64,000 nucleotides of DNA from Beta vulgaris subsp. vulgaris (GCF_026745355.1 NC_079202.1:4981158-5045157); one strand, 5' to 3'. Shown: positions 22,436-36,019, counted from the stretch's first letter. Program-made: numbers and translations. The notes: generated from the sequence alone by a model not told the origin.

Positions 22436-23139
22436 AATAATAAAAAAAGAACTAACATGTCTAGTGTGAAATTGTGAATCTCTAAAATAGAATTTATGAC
22501 CAATCTGAAAATTTCCTAGAAATCTCCAATTCTATTTTTGTTATTTCAAAAATCTGAAAAACTAGCTGTAAAAAAAAATATCAAAAAGTCTGGAAAAAAA
22601 AATCGAGAAACCTTTTGTATCCGATCAATGCAAAAAGTTCCTCGTAATCCACGTGCTAAAATACGCCACCTTCACATTCTATTCCACTTACCCCAATCCT
22701 CATAAATAAAAATAATAATAAAAAATTATTCCTCAGTTTATTACCCAAAAAATATTTTATAAAAACGGAGTAAAAAAAAGTAAAACTTCAATTCTTAAGT
22801 AAAAATAATTAATTTTCCCAGTAATCGGAAGTGATTTCGTGTGATCTTGGGTTTCCTCTCTGCTCTGTTTTTCTTTCTCTCTTTATTCTCTCTCCTCTCT
22901 CTCTCTCTCTCTTCTTCACTGTTTAACTCTGCAAAAAAATCACCATTTCCAGAAAAACTTCTTCTTTCTCTTCTTAACATCAAACTTTTTCCTTTAGAAA
23001 AACATATTATATTATAAACTTAACCCAGTTAAAAATTTCTTTTATTTTTCTTGAAATTTGGAGCACAAACACAAAACAGAGAGAGAGGAGAGAGAAAGTG
23101 TGAAAGATTGGTGCTTTAATATTTGGTGGGTAATTGAAG
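22436..23139 (+). promoter_or_regulatory. Proximal promoter and 5' leader region of ARF5
   Basis: AT-rich sequence with CT-rich tracts (about 22854-22920). A TATA-like stretch, TATTATATTATAAAC, lies near 23007-23021. It is followed by a GA-rich leader (AGAGAGAGAGGAGAGAG near 23080) of the kind common in plant 5' UTRs. The transcription start cannot be fixed from sequence alone. Confidence 0.4.
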
Positions 23140-23818
23140 ATGAAGGAGAAAATAATCAGAAATGATGAATTTTGTTTTGTTTGATCATTGAAAGGTCAAT
23201 TTCTTTTTAAAAAAAGGAGCAAACTTTAACTTAAAAACTAAACTAAAGAACCAAAAAGAGCTCAACTTTTTTGATTTTTTTTTTCTACTCTTTTCTTCCC
23301 CATAATTTCCCAGATAAAAAGTTTTAATCTTTTTGAAAACCAAAAAACTGTGGAAGCTCACGCTTTGATACGCGTGCTAAGATGGATGAAAATTTAGAGG
23401 GCCCTCAAAAAATTTTGTCATGAACAAAGAAAAAAAAATTAAAAAAATAATAATAATTGTAATTTTTGCCCTTTTTCTCTCCCTTTCAATCAGATGAAAT
23501 TATTGTGAGTTTGGCCCACCAAAGATTTAGAGTCCCTTTCTTTTTGTTCAGAGGTTTTGTTCCTTCATTTTGGATTGTTTTTACACATTCTTCTTTTGTT
23601 TCTTTCTTGTCCACTTCTCTGTTCTTCTTCTGCTCTTTGTATTATTTGATTCTCTGCAAAATGGAATTCTTTTGTAATTTATGAACTCATTATTTCTGAT
23701 CAGAGGGTGAAATATCATATTTTTTGGGGAAATGGGTACTTCATATTTTGCATTATTTTGGTGGGAAAAACATTAGAAAATGAGGGTTTTTGGTGTAGTT
23801 TTGTTTCTGGGTTTGTAA
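23140..23818 (+). promoter_or_regulatory. Six short upstream ORFs in the ARF5 leader
   Basis: Between the putative start of transcription and the main ATG there are complete ATG-to-stop frames at 23140-23184, 23382-23423, 23420-23497, 23661-23684, 23732-23776 and 23780-23818. The second and third overlap by ATGA. Arabidopsis ARF5 and other ARF mRNAs are known to be held back by uORFs in a ribosomal-protein-sensitive way. The layout here is consistent with that, provided the leader is not spliced and starts upstream of these ATGs. Confidence 0.5.
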
Positions 23819-23887
23819 TATAATATTATGGTGTTTTTTTGAGTTTGCTGGGTTGAAGAGAAAGAAAGAGAGAGAAAGAGGGATTTA

Positions 23888-26800
23888 ATGGGTTCTGTAG
23901 AAGAGAAGATAAAATCAAGTGGTGGGCCACCACCTTCAAGTTTGCTTGAAGAAATGAAGTTATTGAAGGAAATGCAGGACCATTCTGGTTAGTACTATCT
24001 TCCTAGAGCTCTTCATTTTTCTACTGAATTTTGCTTGTATTTTAATCATTATGTAATCAACCTCTGAATTGTGACATTTATGTAGGATTAACTTTGGTTT
24101 TTAGTTTATTTTGGGAATTTCATGTTATTTTCTTCTAATTGTAGTTGTATACATTGGTGAAAAAGATTATAAACTTTCTTTTTTTATTTTTCTTTTTTAA
24201 TATGTAAAAATGCTCATTTACATTTGTTGAAAGGAAATGGTCTCTTTCTTTCATTGAAGTTAATGTTGATACATATCAAAACTTAAACAATCTTCAGTAT
24301 TAAAAAATTATTACATTTTTAAATGGTTTGTTCTAAATGAAGCTCTTTTTTCTTTGTTGAAATTTTATGATTTTTTTTCAAAATTTGGAGGAATTTTCCT
24401 TTTAAGGGTAAGAACTAACAAGTGTTTGTTTGGGTTTGATTATAGGGGCCCGGAAGCCTTTAAGCTCAGAGCTGTGGCATGCCTGTGCTGGTCCTCTTGT
24501 TTCATTGCCTCAAGTGGGAAGTCTTGTTTATTACTTCCCACAAGGCCATATTGAGCAGGTTTGACTCAGATGTTCTTGGCTGATTTATGTTTTCCTCCTT
24601 AATTTTTTTTGTAATAATAATCTTAGTTATTTCCCATTTGGCTTTCCTTTTGAAATATCTCAATATTTTCCTTTTTAAGTAGATTCTGAGTTATGTCTTG
24701 TATTCTACTACTCCTATCTGTATGTAGTTGGGATGTCCTAAGATGGTCTTCAACAAATCTCTTGTCAGTTTTCACCTATGTTACATAGGTTTACACTATG
24801 TACAAACTACAAAGAGTGATGTTTCAGAGTTTCTTAAAGTATAGGGCTTCACATGTCTCAGAAGTTTAAGGAAATGAATAGTAACATGTTTTCTTCCCCC
24901 TTTTAAGTTATGCATTATTCTTTTGTTCCTTGTTGGGGGTTCGAGGGTGGCACATAACCTTCTCGGGGTACTCGGACACTTGTATTCAACTCTGGTTTTG
25001 CTGGAATTATTTTAACAAAATCAAGGGACTAGAGAATGACCTGAATGGGATGGATATAAAAGGATATCAAACATTAGGTCTCTAGGATTTTATTGCATTG
25101 GATAGGGGTGAGTGGAAGAGAAGGATTCATGTTTCAGACGATAGGGAAGACATCTTGCTCCACGTTTTAGTACTTGATTTCATCTTCCTTGGATAATGGC
25201 TTTGGTATGGTCATGACTCATGTGAACTATAGGAAGCATGTAGAAAGGAATGGCTACATACAAGTTATCATATCATCTAAGAGGTTAGGTGTAACAATGA
25301 TTCTTTACCTCGTCTCTTACTTGGGTGGTGTTGCTCTTTGTTTTTGTCTACGTTTGTGCCACATTGATGTTTCAAGGAAGATCACACCGTGATACATTAT
25401 TGGCAGGCTACTTCACCAAACATCCGGATTATTTTCGAATGTAACTTAATAGATCTTGTTGAACTGGCCTTTTATCGATGATGATGCTCTCATCTTGAGA
25501 ATCTATCTTGTGAGAGGAATTTGAGTATTAGGTATACAAACTTTATGATAACAAGTCCTATTTTAGAATCAACAGGGGTAAGGGTGCACACATCTAGAGC
25601 TCCCACAATCCTGCTAAGATTGATAGTCACACCTTCATTCGAAATGTAAACTTGAGTTAGTAAAGCAACGTATTAAAATTGTGGTCGCTAGATAATTGCA
25701 TCATAATTCTCTATATTTTACTCTCATCATTTTGATTGCGCTCATGAGCTCTGACTCAAGTGCTCGTTTCCAGTTTAAGGTGTAAGGTTCTTTACTTCCA
25801 CATATGTTCAAGGATCCATGCTGGTTAAATAATCTAGGGGAATTACCTACTCACTATAAAAAGGCAGGCTATGTTTGTAATTTTCATTGTAAAACTGAAC
25901 AAATGGCTTCTATCATGCTGGTGCTGTGTCTCTTTTAAGATTTCAACAGATTTAATTATGTTTTTTAAATGCTTGGTGTATAAATTATGCACCAGGTTTC
26001 ACGAATTTGTACATTTAGCACATATGTTAAGGGAAAACCATTTCTCCCTATATGGATGACTGGGTAGCCGTGTGATTTTTAGCGTTTAAATTTCAATGTG
26101 CAAGGCCCTTCATTATTATCTTCTATTGCTGCAGGTAGCGATATCCACAAAGCGTCCAGCAACTTCTCAGATACCCAACTATCCAAATCTTCCGTCTCAA
26201 TTGATGTGCCAAGTTCACAATGTTACACTTCATGTATGTTGTTCCTCCTCATGGCTGATTAATCTCGGTCCGTGAACAATTTTCTAATCATGCTGCTTAG
26301 ATAGTAAATCTTTTTTTTTTTGCCTTGGTAATTATTTATTGTCTTCCTTATCTGTCAGGCGGACAAGGATACAGACGAGATATTTGCTCAAATGAGTCTT
26401 CAGCCCATCAAAACTGTAATACATTATCCTGAAGTTTACTCTCCTTTTGGACATTTTCACTTGGCTAAGATTCCAAGAAAGATCTTGCGTTTTTTTGGTA
26501 AGCTTATAAAAAGAGACATCTGCTATAATTTCAGGACAAAGATGTTTTCCCTATACCTGATTTTGGACTGAAGGCCAGCAAGCATCCAACTGAATTCTTT
26601 TGCAAAACTTTGACTGCAAGTGATACAAGTACTCATGGAGGTTTTTCCGTGCCCCGCCGAGCAGCAGAAAAGCTGTTTCCACCTTTGGTAAGGCAACTCT
26701 TTTATCATAAAAATTTGGAATATTTCTTGAAGGAGTTCATGAGTAAACGATTCCAAGTACATGGTTGTATACAATATATTTGTATGTAATTTGTGTAACA

Positions 26801-29800
26801 ATTATTTAATAGGATTATACAATGCAACCCCCATTCCAAGAGCTTGTTGTCAAAGACTTGCATGATAATACATGGACATTTCGCCATATCTACCGTGGTT
26901 AGTGTCATTTTCATTTTTCCCTTGTCTATATTGGTGGCGAGTTGGTGGACAGTTTCATTTAGATCTTTGAAGTGCCATCTATAGCTAATACTAACATACT
27001 ATCTTTTCTTTTTCTTCCCCGTTCAGGCCAGCCGAAGAGACACCTTCTAACTACTGGGTGGAGTGTATTTGTTGGCTCTAAGAGACTTCGGGCTGGGGAT
27101 GCAGTTCTGTTTATCCGGTGAGACTCCTCATGTATTTTAATTTATGGTCTCCTAAGGTAACATTTGTTAATTTAATCTCTCAAGAGTTGAGTCATAGTGT
27201 TCCTTATGGTAGTTAATGGTTGATTTTCTTGCTACAATTTTGGTTACACTGTGTCAAATCTATTTGTTGAGCTACAAGTGTTGTGGACTCTGGAAAAGTA
27301 GATGTGCGTTCTGTGAAATGTTCATTGTCCTCTCTCTATCCATATTCTCAGATTGTAGAAATTCTATTTTAGTGTCTGAAGTGTGTCTCCATCCATATTT
27401 GACATAAATGACATGCATATATTTTCTTCTAACATACTTTTTGATTTTTGTATGTCGTTACTAGAGATGAGAAGGGTCAGTTGATGATTGGTGTGAGGCG
27501 TGCAAATCGCCAGACAACAACTCTGCCGTCATCTGTTCTATCTGCTGACAGCATGCACATCGGTGTTCTTGCTGCAGCTGCTCATGCTGCTGCTAACAAA
27601 ACGCCGTTTACAATTTTCTACAATCCTAGGTATTGCGATGCTTTGGTTCTCTTAATCCTTTTCCATTTTTTTATGTTCTTTTAAGAGATCGGAATTAATA
27701 TTATTTCTCTTGCAATTTTTTTGTTGTATCTAGGGCATGTCCTACTGAATTTGTAATTCCTGCAAACAAATATCGGAAGGCGGTATATGGAACACAAGTT
27801 TCTGCAGGGATGAGGTTCGGTATGATGTTTGAGACAGAAGAGTCTGGTAAAAGAAGGTAGGACTATACTTGTTGCTACTTGCTCATCTTGAAACAGAAGA
27901 AATAGGATGGGGAAAACAAGTGACGAGCAGAACTTGTTTTTGCTTGCTGCTATGTAGTATTAAAAGCTGATGATTGTGTTATGGAGCATGATAACGTTTT
28001 AATGTTTTCAGCTATGCTATCTAATCTTCCAGATATATGGGGACACTTGTTGGCATAAGTGACTTGGATCCGCTGAGATGGCCTGGGTCAAAATGGCGCA
28101 ACTTGCAGGTATATAGAAGCTCTTTGTCTGGATAAATTTGTCTTTTTATCTTAAACGGAAAAGACTCCTGCATGGTTTACTAAACTTATACAACCTATCT
28201 GCCAAGAGCAGGTTGAGTGGGATGAACCAGGGTGTGGCGATAAGCAGAATAGAGTGAGTGCATGGGAAATTGAAACTCCTGAAAGTCTTTTCCTATTTCC
28301 TTCTCTGACTTCAGGCTTTAAACGGCCCTTTCATCCTGGATTTTTTGGTGAGTTTTTTTTACATCTTTAGGGAATCTCCTATGTAGCATAACTCTATTGT
28401 CTATGGATAACAAAATTATTTTTGATATTTGCTCAGGAGGAGAACTTGAGTGGGGGAATTCGATGAAAAGGCCTTTCATTCAGATCCCAGATATGGGTGC
28501 TGCAAATCTCTCATATGCGTCACTTCCAAATGTTTGGTCGGAGCAGTTGGTTAAGGCAATGATGCGGCCAGAGAATATGAGCTATCCTTCCATGCTAGCC
28601 TCATGTTCACCATCACCTATGCTACAGGAAACAAAGGCAAGGATTGATACAGCAATGCTACAGAAACCTCAGATAGCTTCTTCTCAGACCGTTCCTGTTC
28701 AAAATTATCCTTTGCAGCAGTTCAATCAACGGGAATTGGGAGATATGTCGGGGATAGAACAACCAAGCAAGACAAACCAGCCTACAAATGATGCTGATAA
28801 AACCAAGTTGGAACCTCTGTGTGAACCTAGTCAGCTAAGCCAGCTTCCTTCTACTGGGCATTGCAATGAGGAAAGACAGACGAGCAATCCTTCTAATCCC
28901 CCATCCCAAAATAACTTTGAGATAAAAGATAACAGTCACAAACTAATGCAACCGCCAGCTATGTCATCTGTATTTCAGTCTCAGTTGACTGATATCCCTC
29001 CAACTGATCTTTCCAGTCTAAATGGTTTATTTCCATACCTGGATGCTCCTGATTGGCTGCCATACCCATCAGCAACAATTCCAGAAGTCATTGATCCTTC
29101 ATTGTCTTCGATTGGTCAGGATTTGTGGGATCAAAATCAGAACCTGAGGTATCCAGCTCAATCAGATCAATTTGGTTCATATTCTCAGTTGTCAGATGAA
29201 ACCAATAATCAGAGTGGGATATATAGCTGCATTGACTTAGATGTAGGTAACGGTGGAAATGCGATGGTTGATGCATCCATCTCAAATGCTGTTTTGAATA
29301 AATTGTGTCCATCTAAAGAGTCGAGTTTGCAGTATTCTTCAGATTGTTTAGTGGGCAACTTTAGTTCGAGCCAGGATCTTCAGTCTCAAATTACATCAGC
29401 AAGCCTAGCTGATTCTCAGGCTTTTTTACAAGACTTTCCTGATAATAATAATTCAGGTGGGACGTCTTCAAGCAATATGGATTTTGATGAGACTAATCTT
29501 TTGCAAAACAATTCATGGCAGCAAGTAGTGCCTCCCATGCGTACATATACAAAGGTTTGTACTGAAGTAATTTTGATTTCTAGGAAAAACTATATTTTTA
29601 GGATATACACTAGAGCAAGAATAAGAAATGTACCCCCATTGACAATTTTCTTTGTTTGAGCCTTGAGAGAGGTGGTTCTTATCTTCTTGTTTTGGTGCTG
29701 TAGCATTTAACTTTGGTTTCTCTTCATAGGTTCAAAAGACAGGATCAGTTGGGCGATCTATTGATGTGACGAGTTTTAAGGACTATGAAGAACTGCGCTC

Positions 29801-30599
29801 CGCTATTGAACGCATGTTTGGACTAGAAGGTCTGCTCAATGATCCAAGAGGATCAGGATGGAAGTTAGTTTATGTTGATTTTGAGAATGATGTGCTGTTG
29901 GTTGGCGATGATCCTTGGGAGTAAGTCTTATCTCCCTGTAACCCTTTTTTGTTGTTATGATATGTTTTTTAATTTATTTGTCTAGTGCCAGTGCCCTATG
30001 CTTATGTAACAATAGTCCATATGAAATGGCAAACCTGGGAAAGAAAAGAACTGGGAGATCAAACAGCATATAGTAATTTGTTCTAGCCTAGTGTCTGCAA
30101 ACTGGAATACACATAATAATAGGTAAAGGTGTAAGACTAACCAATCTAAGATATGTGCATTATTGCCTTCAAAGCCTATTATATTGAAGCCATGTTACTC
30201 GGATTCTTTAGTTTATCTCAAGTATCCATGTCGGGTCCTGAACACTCCGACATGGTTTTGGGCACTTCGACACTTCAATTTGGCCAGAATTAGGAATACT
30301 TTCATAAATTAGCGAGCTGGACACTTGACACGTATCCGTGTCCGTCACAAGTGCTTGAGTTCGAGTAAAAATAATATTCAAGTGAAAGAGTGTATGCAGT
30401 GGTTGTTTTACATAAGCTCTTTTTAATTATTTTCACAGACTTATAATATCAATGCTATTTTTATTGCCCATGTAGGGAGTTTGTTGGTTGTGTTCGATGC
30501 ATCCGTATATTATCACCTGCAGAAGTTCAGCAGATGAGCGAAGAAGGAATGCAGCTTCTCAACACCAATGCAATTCCTGGGATCACCGGTACCACTTAG
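23888..30599 (+). CDS. ARF5: Auxin response factor 5 / MONOPTEROS orthologue, 14 exons
   Basis: Nuclear transcriptional activator that binds auxin response elements and is held inactive by Aux/IAA proteins. In Arabidopsis it directs embryo root, vascular and flower initiation. Coding exons: 23888-23987, 24446-24558, 26135-26233, 26359-26415, 26535-26687, 26813-26897, 27027-27117, 27465-27629, 27734-27856, 28033-28108, 28212-28347, 28437-29554, 29730-29920, 30476-30599. All introns are GT-AG and the phases close, giving 876 aa (Arabidopsis about 900). The start MGSVEEKIK is followed by [16 protein letters not shown], as in MP. The B3 domain is at about 145-247 with HGGFSVPRR (157-165) and [13 protein letters not shown] (202-214). 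The ARF domain is at about 275-360. The middle region is Ser/Gln-rich, as in activating ARFs, and fills one large exon (400-772). The PB1 domain (about 770-860) has the basic face ([13 protein letters not shown]) and the acidic DDPWEEF motif. MP-specific ends such as [12 protein letters not shown] make ARF5 rather than ARF6/7/8/19 the best assignment. No disabling change is seen. Confidence 0.97.
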
Positions 30600-30960
30600 A
30601 CGTGTCAGTTGCTTTTAGGTAACCTATGCTGCACCTGAGAGTCCCACGAGAGAACAAAGCTTAAATTATTTATCCCCGAAAGGGCTGGTAGCCTCAAATG
30701 AGCCCAAATTGAAGGATTCTTGCTGATTGTCTTGGCTATGACAGTGTACATTGTCAGAATTTGCTAGAGCTTAGGTAGATCAACGTTAGAATTTAGAAAT
30801 TTGTTGTGCTGACCTTGTTGTGACATTTAGGTCTCAGAGAGTTGTGATTTAAATGTAATGCAATGTAATGAACCTTGAAATTTGAATGTATCATGTATGG
30901 ATTATGTAACATTTGATATGGCTTCCAACAAAGAGCAGAAATTGTTCCAACATCAATAGG
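30600..30960 (+). other. Putative 3' UTR of ARF5
   Basis: Sequence after the stop at 30597-30599. T-rich and GT-rich stretches with AATGTAATGAACC near 30860 could serve as plant poly(A) signals. The end point is not resolvable by eye. Confidence 0.4.
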
Positions 30961-31037
30961 CCTCTAAAAATTTGATTGCACATAAGCTTAAGAAGCTATG
31001 CATCTTTTTCTTCAAAAAAGAAACAAGAAGTCTGCAA

Positions 31038-31440
31038 CCCTGTTTGGCAAAATAGAGTTTAGTTGTTAGAGTTTAGAGTTAGATGTTAGAATTTTAACTT
31101 TTTGTTCAGCAGTTATGACAACGTTTTTATATAAATATGTTTGGTAAAAATTAACTGATTTCTAAAAGCTTATTGCCATTTGTTTGTGTAAAATGACATT
31201 TTAATACATATGTGTAATGTTATTATTAGAGGCAAAAAAGTCATTAAACATATTTCTACCTAATCCTCTAAAGAAAAAGCTCCTATTATGAGCTTTTTCA
31301 TTTTGAGAGTTTTCATTTCAAAACTCTTTTTAAAACTCTCTTTTACCAAACACTCCTTTTAGAGTTTTTGACTAGTCAATATTCTAAAAGTGGTCTAAAC
31401 CTCTCTTTTTGCTCCAAACTCTAATTGCCAAACACCCCCT
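31038..31440. mobile_element. MITE with inverted ends, family unassigned
   Basis: The left end CCCTGTTTGGCAAAATAGAG and the reverse complement of the right end (GGGGTGTTTGGCAATTAGAG) match over about 25 bp. Length is about 400 bp, AT-rich and non-coding. No convincing target duplication was found. Confidence 0.65.
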
Positions 31441-32049
31441 ACATCTTTTTTGAAACGTATATACATTACACCTTTAGAGATGGAGTATATGTTCAATCTA
31501 TCTCGTGTACATCAAAATATTGAAAATTTAACTTCTATAATGGTTATGTTTGGTTGGACTAAAAGCATTTTTAATTAGGAAAATGATTTTGTATGCAAAT
31601 ATTCTCGTGCATTATACTACAAATTAATATTTTTTGTTTGGTTCGTCATAAAAGAAGTTTTGGAGAAAAGAACGCGGAGAGGAGAAAGGTGGGTGTGGTA
31701 AGAGAAGGGAAATTGAGAATTGAAGGGAGGTGAGAAGATGGGTGTGGCAAGAAAGAAAAAGTATGAATATGGAGAAATAGGACATTAAAGTGGTGTTATT
31801 TTATTTGGTGGAAAGATATTGTGGGCAAATGGTTAGAGATGGTATATAGTAGGAGTGATATTATTTTATTTGGAGGAGAGAGAGTGTGGGCCAATAGTTA
31901 AAAGGTAGAAGGATTAATATAATAGTGGGTGTGAGTCATATCCAATAATAGGAGTGTAGAAAGTTTTCTTGGAACGGATGACGGATGAAAAAGGAAAGTG
32001 CCAAGAGTATTATAAAACAGATGAAGTAGTAAGAATATATAGTTATATA

Positions 32050-32308
32050 CTTCATCCGTTTCTAAATAAGTGCAACATTTGCATAGTGTTTACTATTCAC
32101 AGTTTAAACTTTAATTAGCTTTGGTGATTTACATTTTAGGAAAAACATAGTCATGTGGGATTTTGTTAGATTCGTGTGAATGCAAATTTTTTTAATATCA
32201 ACTTTTTATAATTTTTACTTATTGATAATTAAAGATATTAATGGTTAAAATAATGCATTGACAAACATGAAAACAAGAAGTGTTGCACTTATTTAGAAAC
32301 GGAGGAAG
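32050..32308. mobile_element. Stowaway MITE (Tc1/mariner type)
   Basis: The ends CTTCATCCGTTTCTAAATAA and, on the right, ACTTATTTAGAAACGGAGGAAG are inverted repeats of about 28 bp. A TA dinucleotide precedes the left end, and CA (a likely decayed TA) follows the right. Length is 259 bp, and the interior is typical of Stowaway, with no coding. Confidence 0.85.
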
Positions 32309-32809
32309 CACAATATTTTTGGGGGACCTAGGGGACCTTGAGGGGTCGCGCACGCTGCACCCATTGAGTCCATGAGTTGTAAACAAGTTGGTTTGAATAG
32401 GGTTTGATTTAGGTTATAGTTAATTTTTTGATATTTTTTCCTATTCCTATAAGAGCGGGGCAATATGAAGATTTAATAGTTACATGCATATACTCCATAA
32501 TTTTTGGAAATTCATGAACTTTCTACTTTGTACTTTTTACTATTGACATACTTCACTTTACATCATGATTGATCTACATGGATGAACAACAATTTATGTT
32601 GAATATATTGTTGTCGAAGTTATATATTAGCAAGTATAAAAGTTAACAATATTAAAATGCAATAAAGGTGATATTAATTTTGTCCATGTCAAGTTTGTAA
32701 TGGGAAATAGTTAGGACGAGAAATAATTAGGTTAAACGTTAGGTTCTTTGTTGTATTTTCTTGTTATACTCGATGTCATAAAAAAGAAGTTTGTAACAAG
32801 AGTAAGGTT

Positions 32810-34060
32810 AAAGGTCCTTTTAGAGCATTCTTAGCTATGAGGATTTACCATCCTCATGGCACTCTCTCCTCTCTGAGCAACTCCCTATGAATAGGGGAGA
32901 GTTGATAAGGATCCTCATTTCATGAGGATGGAGGAGAGAAAGTGGAGGATCCTCCATTTTTAGAGGATTTGTGTTGCTCGGCCTTTGTGTCAAAAGATTG
33001 GCCTTGTGAATTTTTTCTTTTTTCTTTTAATTGTAAATACCCATTCACGTGGGCCCATACAGAGAAAAATCTGATTTAAATTTGTTGTGGGGTATGTTTA
33101 TGATAGGAGAGAGTGAGTAATGAGGATTTTCAAGGATGGGCAAAAATGTTAGAAAATTCTTAGGAAAGAGGATGTAAAAAGAAGAGAGAAAGAGAACGTG
33201 AGGTGTAAGAAGGAGAAAATGAGAGAAAAAAACCATGAGAATGGGTAAACCCTAAGAGCATGGCTACTCATGAGTCAAACCCCAAATAAACATGTCATCT
33301 CTGTCTGACTGTCTTTCACCAACTTTGTCTCTCATCTTACAAAAGTTGTCATGCCTTATGACCCATTTTGACTCATGCACCCAATCATCTTTCTCTCTCT
33401 CTTTTTTTTTTTTTTTACTATACTCCATCCCATCTTCTCTCTCATGCATCAATATATTATTTATACCTTTTGATATTTATAATATCATACAAGATTACAA
33501 ATAAATTATTTTTTATATTTACGATCCTAAATAAATTCATTTAGTAGTAATTAATTTTGATTAAAAGATTCTTCAAGAATAAAAACTTCCAAAAATAATT
33601 ATTCATGTGTGTATAATGTAGAGAGAAAATAATTAATTTCAAAAGTGCATCAAAATATAGCAAAATGAATGTCTATTTATAGATCTCAAAAAGATAGGGT
33701 CATTGGTGAAAACTTTATTTATTTTAATTTGTATTTTTAAATTTATTCAAATTAGTAAATTTGAATTAAAAAAATAACCTTTCTGACGCACTGCCACATG
33801 TCCATAAATGATTGACTTGGATCATAGGATGACCAATCATGATTTGAGTTATAGGATGACTAACCATAGATTAACTTATAGCATAATCTGAATACAAATA
33901 TAAAAAAAAAACCATGAATACAGCCCCATATTTTGCTTGAGCAAGATTCATGATGACTCAGTTTTATGCCAAAAAAAACCATAGATTTTTGTCGAGTGTG
34001 AATTTTGTTTGTCCTATGAACCTCTACAAAGAACCTTTTGGCTTTTACTATCTTCACTTA
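32810..34060. other. Repeat-rich intergenic stretch, possible MITE remnants
   Basis: Two segments start with GAGCATTCTTAGCTATGAGG (about 32825) and GAGCATGGCTACTCATGAG (about 33257), which resemble a common class of plant MITE ends. Convincing partner ends and target duplications were not found. No gene is seen. Confidence 0.3.
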
Positions 34061-34550
34061 TTCCCTACCAGATTTTGATTAATCATAGTCCGCATGCACC
34101 TGCCGTATGAGACTATGGACCTCAGGTAACAGAAGTTGTATGGTGGGTAAAGGGTATGGCCAAATTGAAAAATTACTTTTATTAAAAATTTATTACAACA
34201 TTATTACTTCTAGATAAGTTTGTGATCAAAGTGGACATCAAGATGAAAAATAACGCTTCTGTAGGACTTGTGAACGGATCAATGGAGTAATATAAGTATA
34301 TAAATATAAGATGTGGAAATGAATGAAAAAATCCCAAAATTGGAAAAATTATTTTTAGTAAGTTAACCTTCGCACGTTCTTCTTAAAATAAGTCGACCTT
34401 TCGATTAACTATGAATAAGTTAATCTTGCATCTACTTTTGCTATAAATGAGTAAAATCACAGTGTCATCCTATTAAAACTTGACACGTATCATAATTAGT
34501 CATTAACTCGTTTACAACAGAAATAGATACAAGGTTAACTTATTCTAATA

Positions 34551-35738
34551 CTAGAATTTTTTGCACGCGATGCGTGCTTGAATTTTTTTTGAAACAGAAA
34601 CTCGATTTTTTTCGACATAAGAGTCAAAATTTGAATATTAGACATACGAAGTATAATTGTTTTTAGTTGCAAAATTTGATTGGTTTAGTTTCTGTCACTT
34701 AAGTCTCTCACCATTCATTTTTTGTTTTTTTTTTTTTTTTTTTTTACTTTTCAAAGTTAAATTCTATGAACAAAATAGAAATTTTATTGAATTTATTATG
34801 ATTTTTAATATTATAATTTTTTAGTTGATTTTTGAATTAAGTACAGTATTTCATAAATTGTAAAGAAAGTGGACACTTTGATTTCAAGTCAATTTTTTCA
34901 TAGGTTGTAGTTTGTAAGTGAATTTTTAAGTTTTTGTAAAGCTTTTTCATTTTAGTGATTTGCATAACGCAAATTATGCAATTTTATGATTTTAGTTGAC
35001 TTGTGAGTGATTGTTATAATAATATTTTTGGTATTTTTGTTTGAAGCCCCCTTTGATTTGTGAGTGAAATTGTAATTTAGAATGTGAATGGGGTAACATA
35101 GTATCTTCATTCGGGGACATCATAGCTCCTCCCTTCCCTTATATGATAGAGATATGTTGTAATTTAATTATTGAGATATTTTACATAAACTTTTTTACCT
35201 TGATCATTAATCGCTATTATATAATAGAAAAAGATATGTCCAAATATATGTAAAAGTTTCATTATATATAGGAAACACTATAAAAAAGTAAATAATTTTT
35301 TCCTTGTCTAACTTCTAAATTTTGATTTCACTATAAATAGTACACCTCTATTTTTTATCATGATCCACCATTAATTGTGAATGGTTCTTGAGAATAGTGA
35401 TTTGTAAGTAAATTTTTGTAGATCTTTTTGCATGTATTGACGTTCTAGGTTATTAGTTTTAGTTTGGATGTTAATTTTAAGTTTTAATAAAGTTTCTAGA
35501 TTATTTGAGTGATTTGCGTGATTTTTATAACGTGATTTTCTCAATTGTATGAGTGATTTGTAAAGTTTCTTCTTTTAAGTGATTTGTGAGTGAGTATTGT
35601 AAATTAATTTTCAGTATTTTTTTTGAGTGCCAATATTGATTTTGACATTCCTTTTGTAATTTAGAAAGGAAAGGGGGGCAAAATAGGCATTTTAAAAGAG
35701 GACACCATTGCTCCCCCCCTTCCCTTATATAATAGAGA
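34551..35738 (-). mobile_element. Non-autonomous Helitron
   Basis: Read on the minus strand, the element starts TCTCTATTATATAAGGG after a host A. It ends with a 6-bp-stem hairpin GCACGC-ATC-GCGTGC (34563-34577) and then AAAAAATTCTAG before a host T. A 5' TC, a 3' hairpin followed by CTAG, and insertion between A and T are the Helitron signature. There is no TSD and there are no TIRs, as expected. No Rep/helicase frame is present. A second internal copy of the 5' end (minus TCTCTATCATATAAGGG, near 35153) shows that the body is partly duplicated. Confidence 0.85.
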
Positions 35739-36019
35739 TAATCAAAAGATCGACTTATTTTGAGAAATTCAACAAAGGTTGAATTTAGGCCCTGTTTGGT
35801 TAGAGGTTTTTTGGGCTTGGAAACGGATTGAGGTAATGGACTCCCTTTTAATATGTTTGGCTGGGTTGTTAATTTATTTCACTCCTTTACTAGCCCAATT
35901 CTGATTCCATTAATTTGAAACCCTCCTCTCACTAGAGGAAACAATCTGTTACCTTCCTCAAACACTTCACTTCATCTCCTCCGTTCACACCTATCTCCTT
36001 CCTTGTTCGTCTTTATTCT

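Noticed and set aside
25174..25392. A small gene in the large second intron of ARF5
   Set aside because: The frame has no recognisable family. The intron is simply long (1.58 kb).
28397..28436. An ATG at 28397 as a separate gene start
   Set aside because: It lies in the intron before the large ARF5 exon. The upstream exons join in correct phase, so no new start is needed.
29555..29659. Extension of the large ARF5 exon to a stop at 29657-29659
   Set aside because: A GT donor at 29555 and an AG acceptor before 29730 keep the PB1 domain in frame. The extension reads into intron sequence.
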